NCBI RefSeq assembly: GCF_014534655.1
Contig: NZ_JACVVD010000006.1
Span: forward strand, 305,807-369,806
DNA: 64,000 bases
Direction: 5' to 3'
DNA from: Paenibacillus sedimenti
GTDB taxonomy: Bacteria > Bacillota > Bacilli > Paenibacillales > NBRC-103111
The notes beneath the pieces are model-generated. The model was not told the origin of the DNA. It was given only the letters and a program-made list of their open reading frames with translations, and made no database searches. The translations under genes were made by a program, and so were the position numbers. Below, one piece after another: positions 36,729 to 44,760 of the stretch (within the stretch, counting starts at the first letter, position 1; every line of letters begins with the position of its first letter).

Positions 36729-37016
36729 TTAAGCTACGTCGTTTACGATTAAGTGACGAATGACTTCGTCCGAAATCTTCATTACGCGATCAAGTTCAGT
36801 TACAACAGTAGGCTCTGCGTTGAAGTGTACCAACACATAGTGACCGTCACGGAACTTATTGATCTCATACGCAAGACGGCGTTTACCCATCAGGTCATGC
36901 TTGGAGATTTCTCCCCCACCGTTCGTGATGATGCCTTGGAACTTTTCTACAGTAGATTGAACAAGCTCTTGTTCAATATCCGTACGAATGATGTACATCA
37001 GTTCATATTTGCGCAT
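36729..37016 (-). CDS. rpsF: 30S ribosomal protein S6
   Basis: A 95-residue S6: MRKYELMYIIRTDIEQELVQSTVEKFQGIITNGGGEI, then KRRLAYEINKFRDGHYVLVHFNAEP, the diagnostic S6 sequence. It forms a heterodimer with S18 in the 30S subunit. ATG at 37016 follows AAAGGAGGTG; the in-frame upstream start at 37055 is not used. The promoter is at 37115-37143; the leader is about 90 bases and contains GGGGCCGCTTAG, reminiscent of the CCG box of S6:S18 autoregulatory leaders. Confidence 0.97.
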   Translation of the reverse strand: MRKYELMYIIRTDIEQELVQSTVEKFQGIITNGGGEISKHDLMGKRRLAYEINKFRDGHYVLVHFNAEPTVVTELDRVMKISDEVIRHLIVNDVA

Positions 37017-37114
37017 GTATTTCACCTCCTTTTGGACTAAGCGGCCCCTATTCAAGCTTGAAAAAGCTGCAGGAGCAAGGAGCGAGGATTCTTATTCAAA
37101 ACTCGCACCTAAAT

Positions 37115-37143
37115 ACTATAGCAAATTCGCCATCATATTACAA
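37115..37143 (-). promoter_or_regulatory. Sigma-A promoter of rpsF-ssb-rpsR
   Basis: On the minus strand TTGTAA (37138-37143), a 17-base spacer, TATAGT (37115-37120). Leader of about 90 bases to rpsF. Confidence 0.75.
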
Positions 37144-37254
37144 GCTCTGCAGTAAGGATATAAAAGGATGAAGCTGGCAGTGCGAGAAATACATGTATCC
37201 TCTCCACTTGGGTACTCTAACTATGAGTGACAATGACAAAGAGAGGTGATCACA

Positions 37255-37443
37255 ATGGGCGAGTGGACACATTACAATCCCGGCGATCATGCACCGAACG
37301 ACGGGGAGTATATCGAGATTGGCGAGAACGCCTTTCACATGGGGATTAACAATCCCAAGAGAGTTGTTTTGAAAAAGGGTGATGCCTTCCCGGAAACAAG
37401 CAATCATAATCGCAAGTGGAAGCGCAAGGATATGAAGCAGTAA
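37255..37443 (+). CDS. YjzC-like small protein
   Basis: A 62-residue protein resembling YjzC of Bacillus: the opening WTHYNPGDHAPNDGEYIEIGE and the ending GDAFPETSNHNRKWKRK share the family's Lys/Asn-Pro-Gly-x-x-Ala-Pro-Asn-x-Gly-x-Tyr and Gly-Asp-x-Phe-Pro-Glu-Thr-Ser-Asn-His-Asn-Arg motifs. Function unknown. ATG at 37255 follows AGAGGTGATC; a GTG at 37246 opens the same frame inside that ribosome site. Divergent from rpsF and followed by a small membrane protein gene. Confidence 0.85.
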   Translation: MGEWTHYNPGDHAPNDGEYIEIGENAFHMGINNPKRVVLKKGDAFPETSNHNRKWKRKDMKQ

Positions 37444-37468
37444 TCTGCGAGGCAAGGAGAATTGCGCC

Positions 37469-37735
37469 ATGAGAACTACCTTTACTTGGCTGTTTACCTT
37501 CATAGGTGCGGCATTGTGCTTGATCCATTTTTGGTTTCATGATCACGATGCCATTTACATGCTCTTCTACGCACTGAGTATTCCTGCATGGTTCGCTTCA
37601 GTTTTTACTAACATCTACGAAGTCTCTATGCTACAAATACTCGTCATCTACGCACTGACCATTGCCACGTGGGCGCTAGTTGGTTATGTTATCGACCGTT
37701 TTGCCGCCGGCTATCGGAGAAAACGCAACTATTAA
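37469..37735 (+). CDS. Small two-to-three-helix membrane protein of unknown function
   Basis: An 88-residue, strongly hydrophobic protein (FTWLFTFIGAALCLIHFWF, IYMLFYALSIPAWFASVFTNIY, MLQILVIYALTIATWALVGYVIDRF) with a basic tail (RRKRNY). Three membrane segments fit. CAAGGAG lies about ten bases before the ATG. I do not recognise the family. It follows the YjzC-like gene by 25 bases and is closed by a clear terminator, so the two are probably cotranscribed. Confidence 0.75.
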   Translation: MRTTFTWLFTFIGAALCLIHFWFHDHDAIYMLFYALSIPAWFASVFTNIYEVSMLQILVIYALTIATWALVGYVIDRFAAGYRRKRNY

Positions 37736-37766
37736 TGGATAAGTCTTGACATGAGATTTGTTAATT

Positions 37767-37797
37767 AGCCCTGAACAATAGTTCAGGGTTTTTCTGC
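37767..37797 (+). terminator. Terminator after the small membrane protein gene
   Basis: CCCTGAAC-AATA-GTTCAGGG stem (37769-37776 and 37781-37788) followed by TTTTT, 31 bases after the stop codon. Confidence 0.92.
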
Positions 37798-37871
37798 TTT
37801 TCTCTTTTCGTCCCAGCTATTATCCTATATAATTTACTATATCTACCATTCCTTCTATGAGGTGAAATTCT

Positions 37872-39191
37872 TTGAGTGAAATATCTCCCGCTTCTTCTTC
37901 ACCGATCAGCCGCAGGAAGCTGCTGTCCTCTCTTGGGGCTGCCGGCTTTGCTTTAGCTGCTGGAGGTTTATTATCGGATGGAACTGCGCAAGCGGCACCG
38001 TCCTCTTCTATCCTTTTTAATGTGAAAGATTATGGAGCTCGAGGAAATGGGCGCTTCGATGAAGATGACGCACCCTTCATTCAAAGTGCACTTGATAGTG
38101 CTTCAGTATCCGGCGGCATCGTATTCATTCCGGCCGGGGTCTATTATTTAAGAATGCCGCTTCGCGTTAATTCGAATACCACGTTGATGGGCTCGGGGAG
38201 CAATTCGATTCTCCGCTCGGCTATGAATAAATTTGGTATCATCAATCTATCCGCTGTGAACCATGTACATATCCACCATTTATCCCTGCAAGGACAAGGT
38301 ACTTTCGGAACTTCTTACGTTCCTCGTATTGAGAGCGGCATCTCGTTGATCAAAGCTAGCGATATCCGCATTACAGACTGCGTCTTTACCATGATTGATA
38401 ATGGCGTTACCTCTATGGATTCCAGCCGAGTTATCGTAGAGAGTTGTACATTCGATAAAATCATTGGAACTCTGGACTATGACACTCAAGGATATGGCAT
38501 ATGGTGCAGCAACGCTTCAGACCATAACATTCATCAGAACCAGTTCTCAATGTTATTCCAATCTTGTATTTCCTTAACCACTGGAAGCAGCAATTCAGTC
38601 ATCGCCCGCAATCGTATGCAAAAGTGTTACCAATCCGGTATTGAACTTATCTCTCTGCCGACTGAAGCTCCTTGTAAGAACAACACCATCTCGGACAATA
38701 TTCTGGAAGGCTTCGTGAACACAAGCGGCAAGTCCGGATACACACACGGCATTCGTATCAAAGGAAATTGCGCTTCAAATATCATAAGCGGAAACACGCT
38801 AACCGATATTGATGATTTTGCGATAAAATGCGAGTCCAAAGGAGATAAAGAAAAAGAGCGCCCTCGTTACAATACGTTCGCAAACAACCAAATTCGTGAT
38901 ATCCGCAACACGGGCATCGTACTTGTGAACAGTTACGACAATCGCATTAGCGATAACAGCGTCCGCGACTGCAAAGCAGACGGCATCTCCCTTTCTTCAG
39001 ACGGCAAAGAAAAGGGTTCATCTTGTAATAACAATCATATCGCGGGCAACAGTCTGGTTCGATGCGATAAATCGCCTATACGCATTTCAGATGCGAATTG
39101 CCAAGACATCGTCGTCTATGGAAATATTGGCGCCGGCAATGGCGATAAAATCATCGATAAAGGCAAGAACACAATCACCTCCTCTCTCTAA
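37872..39191 (+). CDS. Secreted right-handed beta-helix protein, pectate-lyase/glycoside-hydrolase-28-like
   Basis: A 439-residue exported protein. Residues 1-42 are a twin-arginine signal (SRRKLLSSLGAAGFALAAG, cleavage probably after AQA). The mature part opens with FNVKDYGARGNGRFDEDDAPFIQSALD, the usual beginning of pectate-lyase-superfamily proteins (phage tailspikes, GH28/GH55-like), and then runs as about ten imperfect beta-helix coils with Asn/Asp ladders (ISGNTLTDIDDFAI, FANNQIRDIRNTGIVLVNSYDNRISDNSVRDC, GISLSSD). Acidic residues suggest carbohydrate cleavage, but no catalytic set can be assigned by eye. TTG start at 37872 behind GAGGTGAAA. Single gene, terminator-flanked. Confidence 0.85.
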   Translation: MSEISPASSSPISRRKLLSSLGAAGFALAAGGLLSDGTAQAAPSSSILFNVKDYGARGNGRFDEDDAPFIQSALDSASVSGGIVFIPAGVYYLRMPLRVNSNTTLMGSGSNSILRSAMNKFGIINLSAVNHVHIHHLSLQGQGTFGTSYVPRIESGISLIKASDIRITDCVFTMIDNGVTSMDSSRVIVESCTFDKIIGTLDYDTQGYGIWCSNASDHNIHQNQFSMLFQSCISLTTGSSNSVIARNRMQKCYQSGIELISLPTEAPCKNNTISDNILEGFVNTSGKSGYTHGIRIKGNCASNIISGNTLTDIDDFAIKCESKGDKEKERPRYNTFANNQIRDIRNTGIVLVNSYDNRISDNSVRDCKADGISLSSDGKEKGSSCNNNHIAGNSLVRCDKSPIRISDANCQDIVVYGNIGAGNGDKIIDKGKNTITSSL

Positions 39192-39193
39192 AA

Positions 39194-39247
39194 ATAAACG
39201 CCGCAGTCCCCGCTCATCATGCAGCTGGACTGTGGCGTTTTCTATTT
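39194..39247. terminator. Bidirectional terminator between the beta-helix gene and the lipoprotein gene
   Basis: A 13-bp stem with G-U pairing (arms 39197-39209 and 39227-39239, 17-base loop), followed by TTTTCTATTTTT on the plus strand. It overlaps the end of the convergent lipoprotein gene at 39242. Confidence 0.8.
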
Positions 39248-39679
39248 TTGATACACTCTTTTCTCAGAAATCTTGCCATCATCAAAATAAACAATAGCCA
39301 CGTAATATCCGGGTTGATTGGATATCGCAAACTCATACGTCTTCTTCCCGTTCTCTTCTTTCACTAATTTCCCTTTGGAGCCGGTCAGTTTCACCATATC
39401 AGCGTACGTGCTGGTCATGCTGATCTGCTCCACTTGCTCTTTGGTCATAGTAGGCAGTGGCTCTTCCTTAGCGGGAGTACCGCCGCTTGGGGTAGCTGTC
39501 GGCGTCCCACCGCCACCAGTCGTTCCGCCAGTCTGAGCGTCCCCTGTTGCGGGTGTAGCCCCTGGGGAGGGCTGTACCGTAGTTGTGGCGACTGGGCTTG
39601 CTGTATTCGCTTCCTCTTTATTTGCGCACCCAGAAGCAACCACAGCCATTATCAGCACGATCATTAGCCGGATCCTCAT
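39242..39679 (-). CDS. Small lipoprotein with Pro/Thr/Gly linker
   Basis: A 145-residue probable lipoprotein. Signal peptide MRIRLMIVLIMAVVASGC with lipidation Cys at residue 18, a low-complexity linker rich in Thr, Gly and Pro (about 25-70), and a C-terminal domain of about 70 residues (MTKEQVEQISMTSTYADMVKLTGSKGKLVKEENGKKTYEFAISN to GKISEKRVYQ) that looks like a BLIP/SmpA-like or DUF3862-like fold: a helix, then Tyr-x-Asp/Glu-Val, then a short beta sheet. Role unknown. ATG at 39679 follows AAAGGAGGT by eight bases; TTG 39685 is not used. Confidence 0.75.
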   Translation of the reverse strand: MRIRLMIVLIMAVVASGCANKEEANTASPVATTTVQPSPGATPATGDAQTGGTTGGGGTPTATPSGGTPAKEEPLPTMTKEQVEQISMTSTYADMVKLTGSKGKLVKEENGKKTYEFAISNQPGYYVAIVYFDDGKISEKRVYQK

Positions 39680-39813
39680 GCTCAATAACCTCCTTTGCCT
39701 ATTCGCAGAGTCATGCCTCTTCGGCTTTTTAATTAACTTTTTACAGCTAGAGAATATTTTGCTTCCTTCTCTTCGCTTTTATCCCTTGGACATTACATAT
39801 CCTCTAATGGTAA

Positions 39814-39858
39814 TAAAAAAATCCTTCCCAATTGTGTTCAGAACACATTAGAAAGGAT
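39814..39858 (-). terminator. Terminator of the tRNA-Ser transcript
   Basis: A long stem (ATCCTT...AATGTGTTC type arms 39821-39839 and 39841-39858, imperfect) followed on the minus strand by seven T residues, 65 bases after the tRNA 3' end. Confidence 0.7.
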
Positions 39859-39923
39859 CATCTTTATATCACTGAAATTGAAAAAATGGCTCCGCCCTAG
39901 AGCCACTTACTTTGAAACTTGTA

Positions 39924-40011
39924 CGGAAAGAGTGGGATTCGAACCCACGCACGCCTCGCGACGCCTAGCTGATTTCGAGTCAGCCCCCTTGGGCCTCTTG
40001 GGTACCTTTCC
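39924..40011 (-). tRNA. tRNA-Ser (anticodon CGA)
   Basis: 88 bases on the minus strand. Acceptor stem GGAAAGG paired with TCTTTCC (G-U at the base), anticodon stem CTGA/TCAG with loop CTCGAAA giving anticodon CGA, a long variable arm as required for serine tRNAs (TAGGCGTCGCGAGGCGTGC), and a T arm GTGGG-TTCGAAT-CCCAC. The discriminator is G and the CCA end is not encoded. It reads the UCG codon. Confidence 0.95.
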
Positions 40012-40032
40012 ACAAAAGTGAGAACAGGACTT

Positions 40033-40061
40033 ATTGTATCAAAAAAGTCAGGCTCTCGCAA
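40033..40061 (-). promoter_or_regulatory. Promoter of tRNA-Ser
   Basis: On the minus strand TTGCGA (40056-40061), 17-base spacer, TACAAT (40033-40038), about 22 bases upstream of the mature tRNA. The promoter lies inside an inverted repeat (GAGAACAGGACTT at 40020-40032 and its near-complement at 40060-40072). Confidence 0.65.
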
Positions 40062-40080
40062 GTCCTATTCTCTATCAATT

Positions 40081-40296
40081 TTACGATGAAGCTTCTTCCG
40101 TATCGGCGTTCGATCTAAGCACTTTTTTCAGCTTGCTTTCGAACTTAGTTCGCGGAACCAAGACGCTGTGTTTGCACCCTACGCATTTAATTCGAATATC
40201 CATGCCCATCCGAATGATTTCCATCTCATTGGTACCGCACGGATGGGGCTTTTTCATTTGTACAATATCGCCAAGCTGGTACTGTTTCTTCTCCAT
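40081..40296 (-). CDS. yyzM: YyzM-like DUF951 protein
   Basis: A 71-residue protein of the DUF951 family: YQLGDIVQMKKPHPCGTNEMEIIRMGMDIRIKCVGCKHSVLVPR. The Cys-Gly...Cys-x-x-Cys arrangement suggests a zinc ribbon-like, nucleic-acid-binding fold with an SH3-like strand pattern; the real function is unknown. Its ATG directly follows the mscS stop codon (no gap), so it is translationally coupled. Found in this position next to mscS and parB genes in many Bacillales. Confidence 0.88.
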   Translation of the reverse strand: MEKKQYQLGDIVQMKKPHPCGTNEMEIIRMGMDIRIKCVGCKHSVLVPRTKFESKLKKVLRSNADTEEASS

Positions 40297-41172
40297 CTAG
40301 TCCGCCCCCGCCTTCTCCGATTTTACGAATGTGACTACCTTCGGATATGGAATCTCGATGCCGCTGGCATCCAACTGCTTCTTAATCTCAGCATTCATCA
40401 GTCGCGCTACATCCGCATGAGTATTCGGTTTGCATTCGGCGATAATCCGTATTTTCAACTCAGAATTGCCGATCATTTGGACGCCAAGCACTTCAGGTGC
40501 TTTCACTATATTGTCCGTATTCTCATGGACGCTTTTCACGGTTTCCTTCAACACTTCTGTAGCACGGTCAATGTCTGATTCATAGGATACCGCCACGTCT
40601 ACAACAGCAAGTGAATTGTAGGTGGAAAAGTTGGTCACCTGTTTGATATTCCCATTCGGGATAATGTGAACTTCACCGGTCCAGCTTTTGATACGGGTGA
40701 CTCGGATCCCGATTTCCTCAACAGTTCCTTTGAATTGATCAATCTGAATGACATCACCCACTCCGAATTGATCTTCAAAAATGATGAAAAATCCCGTTAT
40801 GACATCCTTCACCAAGCTCTGCGCCCCAAAACCGATCGCTAACCCTAGAACCCCGGCACCAGCTAATAGAGGCCCTAAATTCACGCCAACTTGTCCGAGT
40901 ATCAACAAAATGCATATTAAATTCACCGTGTACGAAATCAAATTATGTACGAGTCTACCAATCGTATTCGTTCTTCTTGCATCAAATTTCAAAGGTGAAT
41001 TTTCTCTGGCCGTCATCATGTGAGCAATCATCTTATCTGCAATTTTAATGCAAAGTCTAGCTGCCAGATAAATGATCAGTATTTTTACGCAAATCCAAAA
41101 TATCGAAGCAAGCATTTCAGGCTTACTAAAATGTTCTCTGATCCATTGAACGACTTCCGATGCATAGGTCAT
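40297..41172 (-). CDS. Small-conductance mechanosensitive channel, MscS family
   Basis: Relieves turgor on hypo-osmotic shock. The 291-residue protein has three transmembrane segments (about 18-40, 65-88 and 96-118), with the third carrying the pore-lining Gly/Ala pattern GVNLGPLLAGAGVLGLAIGFGAQSLVKDVITGFFIIFEDQFGVGD, diagnostic for MscS, followed by the beta domain (VIQIDQFKGTVEEIGIRVTRIKSWTGEVHIIPNG) and the cytoplasmic alpha/beta vestibule. Closely resembles YkuT-type MscS of Bacillus. AGGAGGG precedes the ATG. Operon with yyzM. Confidence 0.93.
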   Translation of the reverse strand: MTYASEVVQWIREHFSKPEMLASIFWICVKILIIYLAARLCIKIADKMIAHMMTARENSPLKFDARRTNTIGRLVHNLISYTVNLICILLILGQVGVNLGPLLAGAGVLGLAIGFGAQSLVKDVITGFFIIFEDQFGVGDVIQIDQFKGTVEEIGIRVTRIKSWTGEVHIIPNGNIKQVTNFSTYNSLAVVDVAVSYESDIDRATEVLKETVKSVHENTDNIVKAPEVLGVQMIGNSELKIRIIAECKPNTHADVARLMNAEIKKQLDASGIEIPYPKVVTFVKSEKAGAD

Positions 41173-41190
41173 CCTTTGGCCCTCCTAGTT

Positions 41191-41427
41191 TCATTCCATG
41201 GTAACATATTTATCGTCTTTTTTGAAATAAATGCCTCTGATCTCTACTTTTTCAGATTCGATAATCTCTTTGACTTGCGGAAGATCCTCCCCCGGGAATT
41301 CGATAGACAGCGCACAACCTGCTGTTACCTCTTTGGGAGTCGGCCTTATATCAATCTCAATATCTGCATATTCTAGCAGCATTTCAGCACGTAACGCCTG
41401 TTGAGTAGAATCGAAAGCAAGTAACAT
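41191..41427 (-). CDS. DUF3343 protein (putative Se/S carrier-like)
   Basis: A 78-residue protein matching the DUF3343 pattern: LLAFDSTQQALRAEMLLEYADIEIDIRPTPKEVTAGCALSIEF, with the single Cys after Thr-Ala-Gly that suggests a sulfur or selenium carrier role. Such proteins occur beside cysteine desulfurase-like genes (TIGR01977 type), and one lies 1.2 kb away here. The expected ribosome site AGGAGGA is about 22 bases upstream, unusually far, so the start is less certain than the gene. Between mscS and the divergent yyaC. Confidence 0.85.
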   Translation of the reverse strand: MLLAFDSTQQALRAEMLLEYADIEIDIRPTPKEVTAGCALSIEFPGEDLPQVKEIIESEKVEIRGIYFKKDDKYVTME

Positions 41428-41539
41428 TATTGAAAGGTTCAGGGAAAATCCTCCTCTCGCTACGTATAAATGTCCCTATCTCTCCATATACTAGTAATAA
41501 TCTTTATGTGATAAAAAATGACGCAGCACTTGGAGGGAT

Positions 41540-42163
41540 ATGATGAAATTCCAGTTTGGTTTCGATTCATCTAATGATAAAACGCTAGAGCCTCTAAAAA
41601 TCCAGCATACCGATGCCGACACGCCTGCCCTTCTCACTAAACATTTGCACGCGATTTTCAGCAAGCTACCAACCTATCAACCTATCGTTATCATTTGTGT
41701 TGGTACGGATCGTTCGACCGGCGACTCACTTGGTCCTCTTGTAGGCTCTCATTTGAATAAAGCCAGCCTGCGTCACCTGCATCTTTTCGGCACCTTGGAC
41801 GAACCGGTACATGCTATGAATTTGGCAGAGACCGTGAATAAAATCCATAGCCAATTTCACAATCCCTTCATCGTAGCTGTTGATGCTTGTTTAGGCCAAG
41901 TATCTAGCGTTGGCTGTATCCAAGTTGCAGATGGCCCGTTGAAACCGGGAGCAGGCGTCAATAAAGATCTGCCTCCAGTAGGTGACATTCATGTGACTGG
42001 TATCGTCAATGTTGGCGGATTTATGGAGTATTTTGTTCTGCAAAATACTCGCCTTAGCTTGGTTATGAACATGGCAAGCGTTATAGGTGATGCCATTCAT
42101 ACTGCATTACGACGTGTTCAACCCTATACCCCTAATGCTACGGCTGCCTTAAAGTTTGATTAA
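41540..42163 (+). CDS. yyaC: Spore protease-like protein YyaC
   Basis: A 207-residue protein of the YyaC group, related in fold to GPR/HybD-type peptidases. Typical motifs are IVIICVGTDRSTGDSLGPLVG near 48-68, GTLDEPVHAMNL near 80, FIVAVDACLG near 110-119, and LKPGAGVNKDLPPVGDIHVTGIVN near 133-156. Sporulation-related by family; substrate unknown. GGAGGG is placed for either ATG 41540 or 41543. It is head-on to replication and overlaps the 3' end of the convergent DUF4446 gene by 26 bases, an arrangement found in other Bacillales. Confidence 0.93.
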   Translation: MMKFQFGFDSSNDKTLEPLKIQHTDADTPALLTKHLHAIFSKLPTYQPIVIICVGTDRSTGDSLGPLVGSHLNKASLRHLHLFGTLDEPVHAMNLAETVNKIHSQFHNPFIVAVDACLGQVSSVGCIQVADGPLKPGAGVNKDLPPVGDIHVTGIVNVGGFMEYFVLQNTRLSLVMNMASVIGDAIHTALRRVQPYTPNATAALKFD

Positions 42164-42629
42164 TCGCTTCTTTTTCTTCAGGACTTAATGTATAAGTCGA
42201 TTGTGCTTTTTGAACCGGTTTAGCATATACATAGGTTTGTTCGCGGCTATGAATACCTGTCAGCACAACACCATCTTGCTGTTCATCCAAAATCGCAATA
42301 GTAAAGCTCAGATCGCTCCCGCCTTCTGCGAAAGCATTATATCGGTGAATGCCGACCTTGGATTTCATTGTTTTCATAGCTTCTCGAATTTCATCAACTC
42401 TGGCTGAATTCGCTGCGGACTCGGCCTTTTGGTGATTCAATTTTTGCTGGATCTCTACTAACAATTGCTCGATATTTTCAGCTTGCGATCCGTTCATCAT
42501 TTGCATATACTGTTTCCGTAACTTAGATAATTTAGACCATAGTGCGATTATTAGGATAAACAAAACTACAATGAGACCCAAACAAACTAGTACAATAATA
42601 CCGCCATCCACTCCAAACAGTTCCCCCAT
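42138..42629 (-). CDS. DUF4446 membrane-anchored protein
   Basis: A 163-residue protein with one N-terminal transmembrane segment (IIVLVCLGLIVVLFILIIALWSKL), a helical/coiled-coil part (LLVEIQQKLNHQKAESAANSARVDEIREAMKTMKSKV), and the DUF4446 core VGIHRYNAFAEGGSDLSFTIAILDEQQDGVVLTGIHSREQTYVYAKPV. Function unknown; widely conserved beside parB and yyaC in Firmicutes. Overlaps yyaC by 26 bases convergently. Confidence 0.9.
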   Translation of the reverse strand: MGELFGVDGGIIVLVCLGLIVVLFILIIALWSKLSKLRKQYMQMMNGSQAENIEQLLVEIQQKLNHQKAESAANSARVDEIREAMKTMKSKVGIHRYNAFAEGGSDLSFTIAILDEQQDGVVLTGIHSREQTYVYAKPVQKAQSTYTLSPEEKEAINQTLRQP

Positions 42630-42648
42630 GAACCTTCCCTCTTTCTAC

Positions 42649-43806
42649 TTATGCATACTGTAAGCGGATCTCATGAACAGCGTCTATAAGAGCTTCCACT
42701 TCTTCATCTTCCGTAAAATAACCGATACTTGCTCGAACCGCCCCCGTTGCCAACGTACCGGCTGCTTCATGTGCCAGTGGAGTACAGTGATAACCGGCTC
42801 GCACTGCAATTTGAAACGATTGATCCAGGATAAAAGCTACCTCTGATGAATCGACTTTGTTTATATTAAAAGAAACGATCCCTGTTTTATTTTGTCCAAG
42901 CCCAGGCCCTAGTACCGTCACTCCTTCAATTCCCAGCAGCCCTTCCATCAATCTCTGCGTTTGACGCCATTCTTTCTCGTGGATCTTCTCTACCGTTTCT
43001 GCCAGCACAAATTTAATACCTTCATTCAATCCTGCAATGCCGACGGTATTCTGAGTGCCTGCTTCATATCGATCAGGTCGTACAGTTGGTTGATTAATCG
43101 CTTCAGACTGACTGCCTGTTCCACCATGAAGCAACGGTTCCAAATCAATATCCGGATTAACGTACAACCCACCCGTCCCCTGAGGCCCTAGAAGCCCTTT
43201 GTGACCCGGAAAGGCTAACATATCAATTGACATATCACCCACTTGTATCGGAAGGACTCCAGCGCTCTGAGCAGCGTCTACAAGCATCCTTACTCCACGA
43301 CGACGGCATATCTCTCCTATCTCTCCTACAGGCAGAATAGTACCTAATAGATTGGAGCTATGATTAACTACAACTAATGTTGTGTTGGTTTGAAATGCTC
43401 TTTCTAGTTCACTGAGTTCCATATGTCCTTCAGCGTTATGACTTATATATGTAAGTTCAACTTTGGAAGTTGATTTTAAATACTCCAGTGGTCTACGTAC
43501 AGAATTGTGTTCAATGTTCGTGCAGATAACATGATCGCCTTCGCGTACAAATCCTTTAATCGCTTGATTTAGAGCATGTGTCGTATTTAGAGCAAATGAG
43601 ATATCGTTCGGGTTTTTGATACCAAATAACCTAGCTGCATGTTTCCTTGTTTCAAACAGTACCCTGCTAGCTTGTACGGCCATCTGATGACTGCCTCTAC
43701 CTGGATTTGCCGCGTATTCCTGCATACATGTCATCATCGCTTCCGTAACAGCCGGTGGCTTAGGCCAGGACGATGCCGCTTGGTCAAAATACATAATTTT
43801 TCTCAT
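42649..43806 (-). CDS. Cysteine desulfurase-like class V aminotransferase
   Basis: A 385-residue PLP enzyme of the NifS/CsdA-like type (TIGR01977-like). Motifs: YFDQAASSWPKPPAV at the start, the PLP-binding Lys in DMLAFPGHKGLLGPQGTGGLYV near 208, DAAQSAGVLPI near 190, RYEAGTQNTVGIAGL near 260, and the catalytic Cys in RAGYHCTPLAHEA near 347. It releases sulfur (or selenium) from cysteine-type substrates as a persulfide. ATG at 43806 follows GAGGTGAG; the ORF opens at GTG 43818. In line with DUF4446 downstream; a DUF3343 carrier-like gene lies nearby. Confidence 0.9.
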   Translation of the reverse strand: MRKIMYFDQAASSWPKPPAVTEAMMTCMQEYAANPGRGSHQMAVQASRVLFETRKHAARLFGIKNPNDISFALNTTHALNQAIKGFVREGDHVICTNIEHNSVRRPLEYLKSTSKVELTYISHNAEGHMELSELERAFQTNTTLVVVNHSSNLLGTILPVGEIGEICRRRGVRMLVDAAQSAGVLPIQVGDMSIDMLAFPGHKGLLGPQGTGGLYVNPDIDLEPLLHGGTGSQSEAINQPTVRPDRYEAGTQNTVGIAGLNEGIKFVLAETVEKIHEKEWRQTQRLMEGLLGIEGVTVLGPGLGQNKTGIVSFNINKVDSSEVAFILDQSFQIAVRAGYHCTPLAHEAAGTLATGAVRASIGYFTEDEEVEALIDAVHEIRLQYA

Positions 43807-43887
43807 ATTTAATCTCACCTCATAAATATAGCATACCTTAGTTTGATCCTTCTGCTCGAAAGAAAACCATCGGTATGCTATCTAATT

Positions 43888-44760
43888 TTAAGAGATTTTC
43901 CCTTGAAGAAGCTCGAGCAGGCGATTCAGATCATCTTTGGAATAGTATAACAGCTCGATTTTCCCTTTATCTTGTTGATGCTTAATTTTCACAGTCGTCC
44001 GGTATATATCTCTCAGTTGGTCTTCGGCTTGGTGGATATAAGGATCTCTATTTTTTTCTTTTTGTTTACTTTTTTCTTTTTCTTGACCCGACTGTTCCTC
44101 GAGTCGTTTTACGGCTTCTTCAAGCTCGCGAACGCTCCACTGCTTACTTATCGTTGCCTCTGCCAGCTCTTTCTTTAACTTATCGTCCTTTACACCGACA
44201 ATGGCTCTCGCGTGTCCCATCGATAATGTTCCACGTGAAACATATTGTTTAATTGATTCAGGCAGCTGCAGCAAACGTAAGAAGTTCGCAATGTGTGATC
44301 TGCTTTTGCCAACTTTAGCTGAAAGTTCTTCCTGTGTGAGTGAAAATTGATCAATAATTGCTTGATAAGCTACCGCGATCTCTAATGCATTTAAATCCTC
44401 GCGTTGCACATTCTCGATAAGAGCAATCTCCATAACCTGCTGGTCAGAAAAGTTTCGCTCAACCGCAGGAATCGTTGGCAACCCGCACAGCTGCGAAGCG
44501 CGATATCGGCGTTCCCCAGCAATGATTTCAAAACCTTTGAGAACTTTACGAACAATAATCGGTTGAATGACACCGTGTTCCTTGATCGAGTCCGAAAGTT
44601 CTTTCATGCTATCTTCGTTAAAATTCTTCCGAGGCTGGTAAGGATTCGCTCTCAGCTGTGCAAGAGGAATTTGAATGACCTTATCCGATTCATCAATATG
44701 TAACGATGTAATGAGGGCGTCCAATCCTTTGCCAAGCCCTTTTCCCATACCTTTCGTCAT
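43888..44760 (-). CDS. parB: Chromosome partitioning protein ParB (Spo0J)
   Basis: CTP-dependent DNA clamp that loads at parS and organises the origin. The 290-residue protein has the N-terminal CTPase domain (ANPYQPRKNF near 37-46 and GERRYRASQL near 76-85), the HTH domain (LTQEELSAKVGKSRSHIANFLRLLQLP) and a C-terminal dimerisation domain after a Lys/Glu-rich linker. Its ATG overlaps the parA stop codon (parA-parB operon). A perfect parS site lies inside the gene at 44227-44242. Confidence 0.96.
   Translation of the reverse strand: MTKGMGKGLGKGLDALITSLHIDESDKVIQIPLAQLRANPYQPRKNFNEDSMKELSDSIKEHGVIQPIIVRKVLKGFEIIAGERRYRASQLCGLPTIPAVERNFSDQQVMEIALIENVQREDLNALEIAVAYQAIIDQFSLTQEELSAKVGKSRSHIANFLRLLQLPESIKQYVSRGTLSMGHARAIVGVKDDKLKKELAEATISKQWSVRELEEAVKRLEEQSGQEKEKSKQKEKNRDPYIHQAEDQLRDIYRTTVKIKHQQDKGKIELLYYSKDDLNRLLELLQGKIS
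44227..44242. promoter_or_regulatory. parS centromere site 1 (inside parB)
   Basis: TGTTCCACGTGAAACA, a perfect match to the Bacillus parS consensus. In B. subtilis parS also lies inside spo0J. Confidence 0.95.
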
